Of a stretch of 64,000 nucleotides of DNA, positions 26,033-33,543 are shown in pieces (position 1 is the first letter of the stretch; every line of letters starts with the position of its first letter). The notes beneath the pieces were generated by a model. The model was not told where the DNA came from and did no database searches. It saw nothing but the letters and a program-made list of their open reading frames with translations. Both the position numbers and the translations under genes were made by a program. The stretch is from Bacteroidales bacterium (GTDB lineage: Bacteria > Bacteroidota > Bacteroidia > Bacteroidales > UBA10428): contig JAFGSZ010000049.1 in the NCBI GenBank assembly GCA_016934395.1, positions 1-64,000 of the forward strand. The letters are read 5' to 3'.

Positions 26033-26572
26033 ATGAAAAAGTTTTTATTTAGTGTCGCAATTTTAGCATCAGTTATGGCTATAAGCTGTAACAGCCAGAC
26101 TTCTAAAAACGAAAAGTCTGCTCCAAAAATTGAAAAACAATCAGAGACAAAAAGCACAGATCAGAAAATTGTAAATACAAAACCTGTAAGGTTAACAAAA
26201 CAGGATTTCTTAGCCAAAGTAATGGACTATGAAAGTAATCCTTCTGAATGGAATTTCAGAGGTGAATTGCCCTGTGTTATTGATTTTTATGCAGACTGGT
26301 GCGCTCCCTGCCGGATGACTTCACCCATACTGGAAGAACTGGCAGCCGAATATGCCGGTAAAATAAATGTTTATAAAATAGACGTGCAAAAAGAACAGGA
26401 ATTAGCAGCAGTTTTTGGCATACAGGGTATTCCTGCATTTTTATACTGTCCTGTGGAAGGAAATCCCAGTATGTCTTCGGGCATAGCTCGTTCAAAAGAA
26501 GAAACCAAACAAATGTTTATTGATCAGATTGAGAATGTGCTGTTAAAAAATAATACGAATACAAACCTTTAA
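26033..26572 (+). CDS. thioredoxin-fold lipoprotein
   Basis: 179-residue lipoprotein (lipobox AISC, C19) with a polar Lys/Ser/Glu linker and then a thioredoxin domain with active site WCAPCRM and cis-Pro segment GIQGIPAF. Likely a periplasm-facing disulfide reductase or cytochrome-maturation type thioredoxin tethered to a membrane. The frame extends six codons upstream to overlap the previous gene, but the ATG at 26033 directly precedes the signal peptide. Members with a nearby multihaem cytochrome gene could keep haem-binding cysteines reduced; that link is inference. Confidence 0.88.
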   Translation: MKKFLFSVAILASVMAISCNSQTSKNEKSAPKIEKQSETKSTDQKIVNTKPVRLTKQDFLAKVMDYESNPSEWNFRGELPCVIDFYADWCAPCRMTSPILEELAAEYAGKINVYKIDVQKEQELAAVFGIQGIPAFLYCPVEGNPSMSSGIARSKEETKQMFIDQIENVLLKNNTNTNL

Positions 26573-26591
26573 CAATTAATGTTTTTTAACA

Positions 26592-26879
26592 ATGAAAGAG
26601 TTACAACCAGTAAATCAAAATGTATTATTAGATATTACAGAAACTGAAAAAGAATTTAAAACTGCCGGTGGAATAATTATTCCCGATTCGGCAAAAGAAA
26701 AATCAAATATTGCCAGGGTAACCGGAATCAGCAGCATTGATAATCCGGAAGTAGCTGTTGGCGATACGGTATTATATAAAGGTTATTCGGGTACAGAAAC
26801 AGAATTTGAGGGCAAAAAATTTCTGGTATTGCCTTATGCAGATATTCTGGCAAAAATAGTGGAAACTGATGAAATATAA
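26592..26879 (+). CDS. groES: solitary GroES-type co-chaperonin
   Basis: 95-residue GroES family protein: NVLLDITETEKEFKTAGGII with the mobile loop, then ARVTGIS, VGDTVLYKGYSGTETEFEG, and ADILAKI as the C-terminal edge strand. It is the usual length of GroES, but no groEL is adjacent, and it lies third in a redox-protein operon rather than a heat-shock one. It could be a paralogue of a standard GroES elsewhere in the genome. Mobile-loop residues after GGII differ from the classical VLTGSA form. Confidence 0.85.
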   Translation: MKELQPVNQNVLLDITETEKEFKTAGGIIIPDSAKEKSNIARVTGISSIDNPEVAVGDTVLYKGYSGTETEFEGKKFLVLPYADILAKIVETDEI

Positions 26880-26906
26880 TTTTCCTGATTTAATAAGGAT
26901 TCATTA

Positions 26907-26930
26907 AGAAGGGGCTCCTGGCCCCTTTTT
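26907..26930 (+). terminator. terminator after groES
   Basis: AAGGGGC (26909-26915) pairs with GCCCCTT (26921-26927), loop tcctg, followed by T run. GC-rich and clear. Confidence 0.9.
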
Positions 26931-26954
26931 ATGTTAATTTATGAATATACTTTT

Positions 26955-27851
26955 TTAGATAAAAAACAGAAATACTCCTGCTACACTAATTATTGCACCA
27001 ATAACTTCTTTTACTGTAACTTTTTGGTGAAAAAACAAGGCTGCAGGAGCAATAATTAAAACCGGTACTATTGCCATAATAGTAGATGCTACACCGGCTT
27101 TTGCATGCTGCACTGCAAATAAAGAGAATGAAACGCCAAGAAAGGGGCCAAAAAAAGAACCAATCCATATACCGCGCATACCTTCTTTATTTTTTATTGC
27201 TTTACCTACCCTGTCCCATTTTCTGAAAAAGCTAACAATAATTCCAAAACCAAAAATTCCGGCAATAATCCTGATTTGTGTGGATGCAAAGGCATCGTAA
27301 GTTCCCATTCCCAGTTTACTAATTACAAGACCAAGCGCCTGTCCCACTGCTCCGCCAAAAGCAAATAATAGTCCTTTCAGGGGATGATTTAATTTAAATT
27401 TATCCTGCTTTGTTTTTCGGCTGAATATGGCAAGGGAGATTCCGGTAAAGGTAAGTGCCATACCTAAAAAATTCAATAATGTTAGCGTTTCTCCCAAAAT
27501 AATCCAGCCCGCTAATGCTGCAATGGGCGGGACAAGAGTCATTACCAGCATAGAAATCCGTGAACTAATAATAGTATAGGATTTAAATAAAAAAAGATCA
27601 CCAAAGACAAATCCGATTAAGCCCGATAAAGAAAGCCAGAACCAGGCAGATGGTGGTGCATCTAAAGGGATAGGACTACCCAAACGTATCCAGGTAAAAA
27701 TTCCAAGAAAAATAAATGCAAAAACCAACCTCAGAATATTCACCGACAAAGAACCGACGCGAATACTGGCAGACTCAAAAGCCAATGCTGTAATTGTCCA
27801 GAAAAAAGCAGTCAGAAGGGCTGCAAATTCACCTACATGAGATTGAACCAT
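26955..27851 (-). CDS. EamA/DMT-superfamily transporter
   Basis: 298-residue inner-membrane protein with about ten helices in two EamA repeats; LTAFFWTITALAFESASIRVG at its N-terminus includes the conserved first-helix pattern and IFSRKTKQDKFKLN is the central cytoplasmic loop. Substrate cannot be deduced. Single gene on the minus strand, convergent with groES and divergent from the next gene. It is only distantly similar to the EamA protein at 15036-15962. Starts at ATG with a TACATTTG element 18 bases upstream. Confidence 0.85.
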   Translation of the reverse strand: MVQSHVGEFAALLTAFFWTITALAFESASIRVGSLSVNILRLVFAFIFLGIFTWIRLGSPIPLDAPPSAWFWLSLSGLIGFVFGDLFLFKSYTIISSRISMLVMTLVPPIAALAGWIILGETLTLLNFLGMALTFTGISLAIFSRKTKQDKFKLNHPLKGLLFAFGGAVGQALGLVISKLGMGTYDAFASTQIRIIAGIFGFGIIVSFFRKWDRVGKAIKNKEGMRGIWIGSFFGPFLGVSFSLFAVQHAKAGVASTIMAIVPVLIIAPAALFFHQKVTVKEVIGAIISVAGVFLFFI

Positions 27852-27868
27852 AAGATCAAATTAAAAAA

Positions 27869-27876
27869 CAAATGTA
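27869..27876 (-). promoter_or_regulatory. -7 element upstream of the EamA gene
   Basis: Minus-strand TACATTTG matches TAnnTTTG, 17 bases before the ATG at 27851. No -33 TTTG at the right spacing. Confidence 0.35.
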
Positions 27877-27911
27877 AAATAAACATTTAATGAATCCTGT
27901 TGTAAATTCTG

Positions 27912-27942
27912 TTTTATTAGTGAATTTTACTCACTAAATTTG
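27912..27942 (+). promoter_or_regulatory. promoter of the C_GCAxxG_C_C gene
   Basis: TTTT (27912-27915), 19 bases, TAAATTTG (27935-27942): a full -7 match with an imperfect -33. It ends 21 bases before the chosen ATG and excludes the TTG at 27940 as start. Confidence 0.5.
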
Positions 27943-27963
27943 TTTATACCAATAACCAAAATT

Positions 27964-28404
27964 ATGTCAGCCTCCCAATCAGCAAAAAATTATTTCCTTG
28001 AAGGATATAATTGTAGCCAGTCTGTTGTTGTAGCTTTTTCAGATCAGTATGGACTTGATAAAAATACTGCGCTTCGTTTAGCCAGTGGTTTTGGAAGCGG
28101 AATGAATGAAGGAGAATTTTGTGGTGCAGTTACAGGAGCTTTAATGATCCTGGGACTTCGGTATGGTTATATAAATTCAGAAGATCCGGAAGCTAAAGCT
28201 AAAATAAAGGAAGCTACCGAGAAGTTCAAATATGAATTCAGGAAAAGTTTTGGTTCTTTAAAATGTAAAAAACTTTTAAATATTGACGTTACCAAAGATT
28301 ACGGAAAGAAAATAGCAATAGAAAAAGAATTATTCAGAACTCAATGCCCAAAATTTGTAGAAACAGCAGCCCGCATTCTGGAAAAAATTGAACATGAAGA
28401 ATAA
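27964..28404 (+). CDS. C_GCAxxG_C_C family protein
   Basis: 146-residue protein of the redox-associated C_GCAxxG_C_C family: GYNCSQSV, FGSGMNEGEFCGAVTGALMILG with the family pattern Cys-Gly-Ala, then LKCKKLL and TQCPKF. The family is thought to bind iron-sulfur or metal centres with four Cys but has no assigned reaction; it is common in anaerobes. The longer TTG-started frame overlaps the proposed promoter, so the ATG at 27964 is used. Single gene. Confidence 0.88.
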   Translation: MSASQSAKNYFLEGYNCSQSVVVAFSDQYGLDKNTALRLASGFGSGMNEGEFCGAVTGALMILGLRYGYINSEDPEAKAKIKEATEKFKYEFRKSFGSLKCKKLLNIDVTKDYGKKIAIEKELFRTQCPKFVETAARILEKIEHEE

Positions 28405-28493
28405 CCATAGTATGTTCCGGTAACTTCATAAATAAAATTTTCCGGTATATTTTGGAACATCTATTATTCTATTCTTACAGAAAGTAGTTATTA

Positions 28494-28538
28494 CTTCCCA
28501 CTAAAAATAATTCAATGTTTCATTGCTTTTTAGGGAAG
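28494..28538. other. long imperfect hairpin upstream of ECF sigma gene
   Basis: CTTCCC (28494-28499) pairs with GGGAAG (28533-28538), TAAAAA (28502-28507) with TTTTTA (28527-28532), and CAATG (28513-28517) with CATTG (28521-28525). That gives 17 pairs with a two-base bulge, a small internal loop, and a three-base top loop. There is no T run after it, so it is not a standard terminator. The rest of 28405-28670 is AT-rich and shows no gene. Confidence 0.5.
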
Positions 28539-28679
28539 AATTAATATTATTCTGGTATTTTACAGCAATTAGATTTATTTATCTGTCTGCATTGTAATTT
28601 GTATAATAATAAAAATAAAAAAAAGTTTTATCTTTTACGGGAACTTTTACTCATTTCAACTGTCTAATAATTGTCTGTT

Positions 28680-29303
28680 GTGATCTCAGAAGAAATTCTT
28701 ATACGGGAGTGTAAAAAGCATAACAGGATTGCTCAAAAAGAGCTGTATGAAACATATACTCCGGTAATGTTTGGCATATGTATCAGATATGCCGTTAATG
28801 ATGCTGAAGCAAAAGACATTATGCAGGAAGGATTTATTAAAATCTTTTCACACATAAAACAATTTAAGGGGAAAGGGACTTTTGAAGGATGGATGAAGCG
28901 AATAATGATTAATACAGCCATTACGCATTATCATAAAACCAGAAAAAGCAGGACCAACCGCAATATTGATGAAGTAGATGCTACAAGCATTCATGAGGAA
29001 ACGCAGCAGCAAAATGAAATTAGTGACGGCATTGACCGAACAGATATAGATGAGAAAAATATAAATTTTGATATTGTTGAGCAGGCCGGATTAAATGTTA
29101 ACGATCTTTTAAGTGCATTAAATACTATACCGGAAGCTTTTAAATTAGTATTTAACCTGTATTGCATTGAAGGATATAAACATAAAGATATTTCTGAAAT
29201 GCTTAGGATTGATGAAAAAACATCACGAACAAGACTTTCAAGAGCACGAAACTTGTTGCAAAAAAAAATATATGAATTAAGTATTAAAAAGGTTGGCAAA
29301 TAG
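28680..29303 (+). CDS. ECF-type RNA polymerase sigma factor
   Basis: About 207 residues. Region 2 has AQKELYETYTPVMFGICIRY, then DIMQEGFIKIFSHIKQF and GTFEGWMKRIMIN; after a polar linker longer than usual (about residues 100-135), region 4 reads HKDISEMLRIDEKTSRTRLSRARNLL as a helix-turn-helix. Between them there is no ATG start in the frame; GTG at 28680 and TTG at 28671 are both possible and I prefer GTG. It overlaps the next gene (TAG and GTG share a base), so a cotranscribed regulator is expected. Probably responds to envelope state through the membrane protein downstream. Confidence 0.85.
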   Translation: MISEEILIRECKKHNRIAQKELYETYTPVMFGICIRYAVNDAEAKDIMQEGFIKIFSHIKQFKGKGTFEGWMKRIMINTAITHYHKTRKSRTNRNIDEVDATSIHEETQQQNEISDGIDRTDIDEKNINFDIVEQAGLNVNDLLSALNTIPEAFKLVFNLYCIEGYKHKDISEMLRIDEKTSRTRLSRARNLLQKKIYELSIKKVGK

Positions 29304-29905
29304 TGAGTAGAGAAGAATTAAATATTGAACAATTATATCAGGACGCTTTTAAGAATTATAAGCCTGAAAGAAATGATTTATCCTGGTTTGATATAGATAG
29401 TAAGGTAGCGCGCGTAAACTTTTTTAAATTTAGCCTTACTTCATTCAATATTTATTATGCTGCATTAGTTGTAACTACTTTTACACTGGCATCATTTTTA
29501 ACTGTAAACCAAATCACCGGTAATTCTGAAAAGATACCCTCATCACCCGATAAGGAATTGTTTTTACCGGTTGTCAATCCATCCGCAGATGATAATTTAC
29601 AGGTATTCGAAAACGAATCTGTTGTTTCAGAAGATGAAACCTCAGACAATCTAACAGGTAAAGAAAAATTAAGCAAAGAGCAATCTGCAGAAAAATCCCC
29701 CGGAATAGAAAGTTCGACGGGTAAAAATAAAATTCCGGCGATTAGGAAAATTGACAGTTCATTATTAAACTCTCCCGAAATTAGTATTGTACATGAAGAC
29801 CTTGCACCTGATTCTACAATAATTCTTAAAGAGGATGATGTAATTGTAAGGGATACAATATTAAGATTTGAAAAATCTTCACGTTCTAAAAGGAAAAAAC
29901 GCTAA
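29303..29905 (+). CDS. single-pass membrane protein, possible anti-sigma factor
   Basis: 200-residue protein, not recognised by family. About 45 N-terminal residues are cytoplasmic (EQLYQDAFKNYKPERNDLSWFDI), then one membrane helix (about residues 46-66, SFNIYYAALVVTTFTLASFL), then an acidic, Ser-rich extracytoplasmic tail ending in a lysine/arginine cluster. The start is GTG, overlapping the sigma stop codon. Gene order and topology fit a membrane anti-sigma factor controlling the ECF sigma upstream, but there is no ZAS or FecR motif, so this is inference. Confidence 0.7.
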   Translation: MSREELNIEQLYQDAFKNYKPERNDLSWFDIDSKVARVNFFKFSLTSFNIYYAALVVTTFTLASFLTVNQITGNSEKIPSSPDKELFLPVVNPSADDNLQVFENESVVSEDETSDNLTGKEKLSKEQSAEKSPGIESSTGKNKIPAIRKIDSSLLNSPEISIVHEDLAPDSTIILKEDDVIVRDTILRFEKSSRSKRKKR

Positions 29906-29938
29906 ATTTGGTTATCCGAAAACCAAGCTTCCTTCAGG

Positions 29939-30847
29939 ATGGCCAGATTGTATTTTTTCAATTTTCTGTTTTTCTGTTGTGTAATTCACGCATACAGCAT
30001 TCCTGATACTTATTTTTCCAATGCTGTTCCAAATGATACGGTAATTATCAAAGCCGATACAATTCACCTTACCGATACAGTTTATATTTATATTGAAGAG
30101 GAATCGAAATGGCAAATGAGTTTTGAACTCTATATGAAACCTATTTTCCCAATTGGTAAGTATGGGGCTGTTTCACCTTTAAATGAAGAACTAACCAGCT
30201 ACTATAATAAAGAACGAACCGGAATGGCTTCTGTTGGATTAGGAGTCAATTTCGGAATTGAGTATCTTAACTGGAACATTCGTCTTGGATTAACCTATTC
30301 AAATTATAAAGAAAAAGTAGCGCACGAACCCACAAATGTGGTAACAGAAAATAAAACGCTGGTAGAAATTATTACTTTCCCTCCTTATCCGGTGGTTTAT
30401 CATGGAGATACAACCTGGTATTATCCGGAACAGCGCAGGGAATATCAATCGGAGGTTACAACCTATCTTAACAAACCCTATACAAATAGTTATTTATTTT
30501 TTGAAATACCCTTTTCTATTGGATATCATTTTAGATTTACAAAATTTTCTTATTTAATCAATACCGGCTTTAGCCCCGGATTTTATATTCGACGTGTTAC
30601 TAATAAAAATATTGCACTTTTTGAAGAAGATAACCTTCAGTATATTGACGAACAAAATGATATGAAAATATTCAATTTGTCTGTTTTTGTAAGTGTTGAT
30701 ATCAATTATTATCATTCCGAAAAACTTGATTTTTTTATCGAACCCTATTTTCGACAACATTTGAATTCTTTTTTTAAAAGTACTTACATGTACCAGTATT
30801 TACCTGCATCTGTCGGTATAAACCTGGGCATTAAATACTATTTTTAA
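29939..30847 (+). CDS. predicted outer-membrane beta-barrel protein
   Basis: 302-residue exported protein: signal peptide (FFNFLFFCCVIHAYS), a short Asp/Thr-rich stretch with repeated DTV segments, then a beta-barrel-like alternation of polar and aromatic residues (ASVGLGVNFGIEYLNWNIRLG, SYLFFEIPFSIGYHFRF, SVGINLGIKYYF). The C-terminal residue is Phe, as for BAM substrates. It follows the ECF sigma and membrane protein by 33 bases, and may be the regulated target or the sensor of envelope state. No specific family recognised; PorT-like barrels are one possibility. Confidence 0.72.
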   Translation: MARLYFFNFLFFCCVIHAYSIPDTYFSNAVPNDTVIIKADTIHLTDTVYIYIEEESKWQMSFELYMKPIFPIGKYGAVSPLNEELTSYYNKERTGMASVGLGVNFGIEYLNWNIRLGLTYSNYKEKVAHEPTNVVTENKTLVEIITFPPYPVVYHGDTTWYYPEQRREYQSEVTTYLNKPYTNSYLFFEIPFSIGYHFRFTKFSYLINTGFSPGFYIRRVTNKNIALFEEDNLQYIDEQNDMKIFNLSVFVSVDINYYHSEKLDFFIEPYFRQHLNSFFKSTYMYQYLPASVGINLGIKYYF

Positions 30848-30955
30848 CATATTAAAAGAATGCCATAATTAAAATTATAACTTAAATTATTTACGGAAAA
30901 TTAAGGGGATTTTTAATAATTCCCATACAGTAAAAAACTTAAAATAAAATTACTA

Positions 30956-30963
30956 TAACTTTG
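30956..30963 (+). promoter_or_regulatory. -7 element upstream of the beta-helix gene
   Basis: TAACTTTG matches TAnnTTTG and ends 41 bases before the ATG at 31005. No -33 TTTG at the proper distance. Confidence 0.45.
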
Positions 30964-31004
30964 AAATAATAAATTACAACAAATTATTGTATCCCTCAAA
31001 AACT

Positions 31005-33380
31005 ATGAATATCAGAATAGTTATATTTTTTGTTTCACTCTCTTTAACGGGATATAATACGTTTATATTTTGTTCTGATCCTGAGCCCGGTAATTTAATC
31101 AATACCTCAACAGCCATAATCCCGGGTAATCTGGTGATAAACTCCGATACAACCTGGAATTCGGATACAATTAAAGCCTTTGGAAACATTACAGTCAGTT
31201 CAGGTTTCTCATTAACCATAAGTAAGGGTGTTTTTATTGAATTCCAGGGATATTATGCGATTATTGTCCAGGGAAAATTAAATAGTTATGGAGCAATTGA
31301 TGAGCCTGTAACTATAACTATAAACGACACCACAGGATTCTCAAACTGGAGTTCTCAAACCGGCGGATGGCAGGGTTTAAGATTTCAGAACAATGTTTCG
31401 GCAAAATCAGTGGTTCAATATACTATTATAGAATATGCAAAAGCTACCGATCAGCCTTTTCTTGGCCTTGGCGGAGGTATATATATCAGCGATTATAAAA
31501 ATGTTGAAGTCAGCAATTGTATTATAAGGAATAATTATGCCAGAATCGGCGCGGGTTTATTTTGTAATAATACCGAAGCTGAAATTTCACATAATCTTAT
31601 TCATTCAAACCGATCGGATGATGGAGGCGGAGGTATTTTTTGCGTAAATGCAAATACTAAAATTCTGAATAATGTAATTGTAAAAAATATATCCTCAAAA
31701 GGGGCGGGATTGTTTTTTCAAAATTCGGTTAGCCCAAAATTATACAACAATACTATATGTGAGAATACTGCCTCCGAATTTGGCGGAGGAATTTACTTTT
31801 ACCAGGGATCAAATCCTACTCTAAGAAATAACATTTTTTGTAGCAATACGGCCGATGTAAAAGGAAACCAGGTTTACATTCTTCCGGATTCCAGACCATC
31901 GTTTTATAATTGCAATATACAAGGTGGCTTAAATGAACTATTTGAACCTCCGGATACTGCATATCCCGGAACGGCAGTAAATATTATCAATGTGCCTTCA
32001 GATTTTGTAAAAGAAACTGAATTTGATTACAGTCTGTCTGAAACCAGCCAATGTATTGATGCAGGTGATAATACCGATATTAATTATGATCTCGATTTTC
32101 AGCACAATATCCGGATTTGGGACGGAAATATGAACGATACTGCAATAGTCGATATCGGAGCTTATGAATTCGGTGCCCCGCTGGGTTTACGGGTAACCTA
32201 TAAAGTTAAAGATGTAACCGTAGAGGGAGCAAGCAACGGAGAACTTACTATTAATATTGAAGGTGGTGTGCCTCCATATCGTCTTCTGGTGACCGGCTTG
32301 TTGTTTTCAGAAAATTTTGACGATCTGGATACCAATGAAGTATTCATTGATAACCTTAAAACAGGGAAATATACGATCAGGGTTTGGGATAACAGTGACT
32401 TCTATTTTATTACTGATGCCTACATTGATTTTAACGGTATTGTTGATTTTTCTATCTCCGGAAATGTTTACACTCGAAACGGCCCTCTGGATAACGGAAT
32501 GGTAATAGCCTTTTTAAAAAATAACAATAATTATATCCCAACAGATATTGTGCAGGTTTACAAAGGTGAATACCTGTTTGAAAATATTGATTCGGCACAA
32601 TACATTTTATATGCAATTCCTAATCCCTATATATATCCCGAACATTTACCCACATTTTTTCCGAATACACTCTACTGGGATGCTGCTAATGTTATTAAAG
32701 CCTACGGAAATGCATACAATGTAGACATATATCTGGAATACTTTGTTGCCCAGACCACCGGATCAGGAGAAATAGGCGGATCTTCAGTGTTTGAAGATAC
32801 CTTGAGCTACGAGACCCCTATATTTAAAATTCCCTGGTTTGGGTCAGAAATTACCAATCCAATAAATACCGAAGACGCAGCCCGGAATATACCGGTAATC
32901 ATTTTCCAGGAAAATAAACCTGTGGGTTGGGCTTTATCTGATGAATATGGGGATTTTGGATTAAAGAACCTTCCGGAAGGTACCTATCATCTGATTATTC
33001 AAAAACCCGGCCTTCCCATGTACAACACCCCTACATTTGACCTAAATGAAGAAAATCCGGATGAAAAGACCATCAAAATCTTTATACGTTCTCGTGACAT
33101 TTTTACCAGTATTGAAAAATTTAAAACGGATTGGTTTATTGAAATAGGTCCAAATCCGGTAAAAAACTCACTGAACATCGATTTAAATCATTACGATGGA
33201 CTTTTTGTAAATCTGCGACTTACAAATATGCTGGGACAGATAATTTATCAAAACAATTATTATAAACCACAGGGAGTAACTAATTTGCAAATTTACCTTG
33301 GAAATCTGGTGAGCGGAGTATATTACCTGGGTATTGATGTGGAAAATTATTCTGACGCATTTAAAATTATTAAAGAATAA
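31005..33380 (+). CDS. T9SS cargo: beta-helix, SprB-like and carboxypeptidase-regulatory-like domains
   Basis: 791-residue secreted protein. Domains by rough residue: signal peptide 1-25; right-handed beta-helix 90-330 (repeated GGGIYI and NNIF turns); choice-of-anchor-Q-like segment ending GAYEFG near 387; SprB-like repeat 392-468 (GGVPPYRLLV, LKTGKYTIRVWD); two beta-sandwich domains of the carboxypeptidase regulatory type, about 478-565 and 618-695; and a type IX sorting domain 712-791 (GPNPVKNSLNIDL, LTNMLGQIIYQ, VSGVYYLGI). It is therefore predicted to be sorted by T9SS to the surface or medium. Catalytic residues are not visible; it may bind or cleave a polysaccharide. A TTG upstream is ignored in favour of the ATG. 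Confidence 0.85.
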   Translation: MNIRIVIFFVSLSLTGYNTFIFCSDPEPGNLINTSTAIIPGNLVINSDTTWNSDTIKAFGNITVSSGFSLTISKGVFIEFQGYYAIIVQGKLNSYGAIDEPVTITINDTTGFSNWSSQTGGWQGLRFQNNVSAKSVVQYTIIEYAKATDQPFLGLGGGIYISDYKNVEVSNCIIRNNYARIGAGLFCNNTEAEISHNLIHSNRSDDGGGGIFCVNANTKILNNVIVKNISSKGAGLFFQNSVSPKLYNNTICENTASEFGGGIYFYQGSNPTLRNNIFCSNTADVKGNQVYILPDSRPSFYNCNIQGGLNELFEPPDTAYPGTAVNIINVPSDFVKETEFDYSLSETSQCIDAGDNTDINYDLDFQHNIRIWDGNMNDTAIVDIGAYEFGAPLGLRVTYKVKDVTVEGASNGELTINIEGGVPPYRLLVTGLLFSENFDDLDTNEVFIDNLKTGKYTIRVWDNSDFYFITDAYIDFNGIVDFSISGNVYTRNGPLDNGMVIAFLKNNNNYIPTDIVQVYKGEYLFENIDSAQYILYAIPNPYIYPEHLPTFFPNTLYWDAANVIKAYGNAYNVDIYLEYFVAQTTGSGEIGGSSVFEDTLSYETPIFKIPWFGSEITNPINTEDAARNIPVIIFQENKPVGWALSDEYGDFGLKNLPEGTYHLIIQKPGLPMYNTPTFDLNEENPDEKTIKIFIRSRDIFTSIEKFKTDWFIEIGPNPVKNSLNIDLNHYDGLFVNLRLTNMLGQIIYQNNYYKPQGVTNLQIYLGNLVSGVYYLGIDVENYSDAFKIIKE

Positions 33381-33543
33381 AAATTCTTTGCTATAATCAG
33401 GTTGTTTTCGTTTTAAAAAATTTTCCAAACTTATCAACATCTCTGTTTTTTTGATCCGGATTGAAGTAAATTTATCCACCTAAACTTAGTTTGTATTAGC
33501 TTTAATGTACTTCACTAATTTCTAACGACTTATTCAGCTGTTC

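Noticed and set aside
28412-28460. ATGTTCC / GGAACAT inverted repeat after the C_GCAxxG_C_C gene
   Set aside because: Arms are separated by about 34 bases of AT-rich sequence and lack a T run; too weak for a terminator call.
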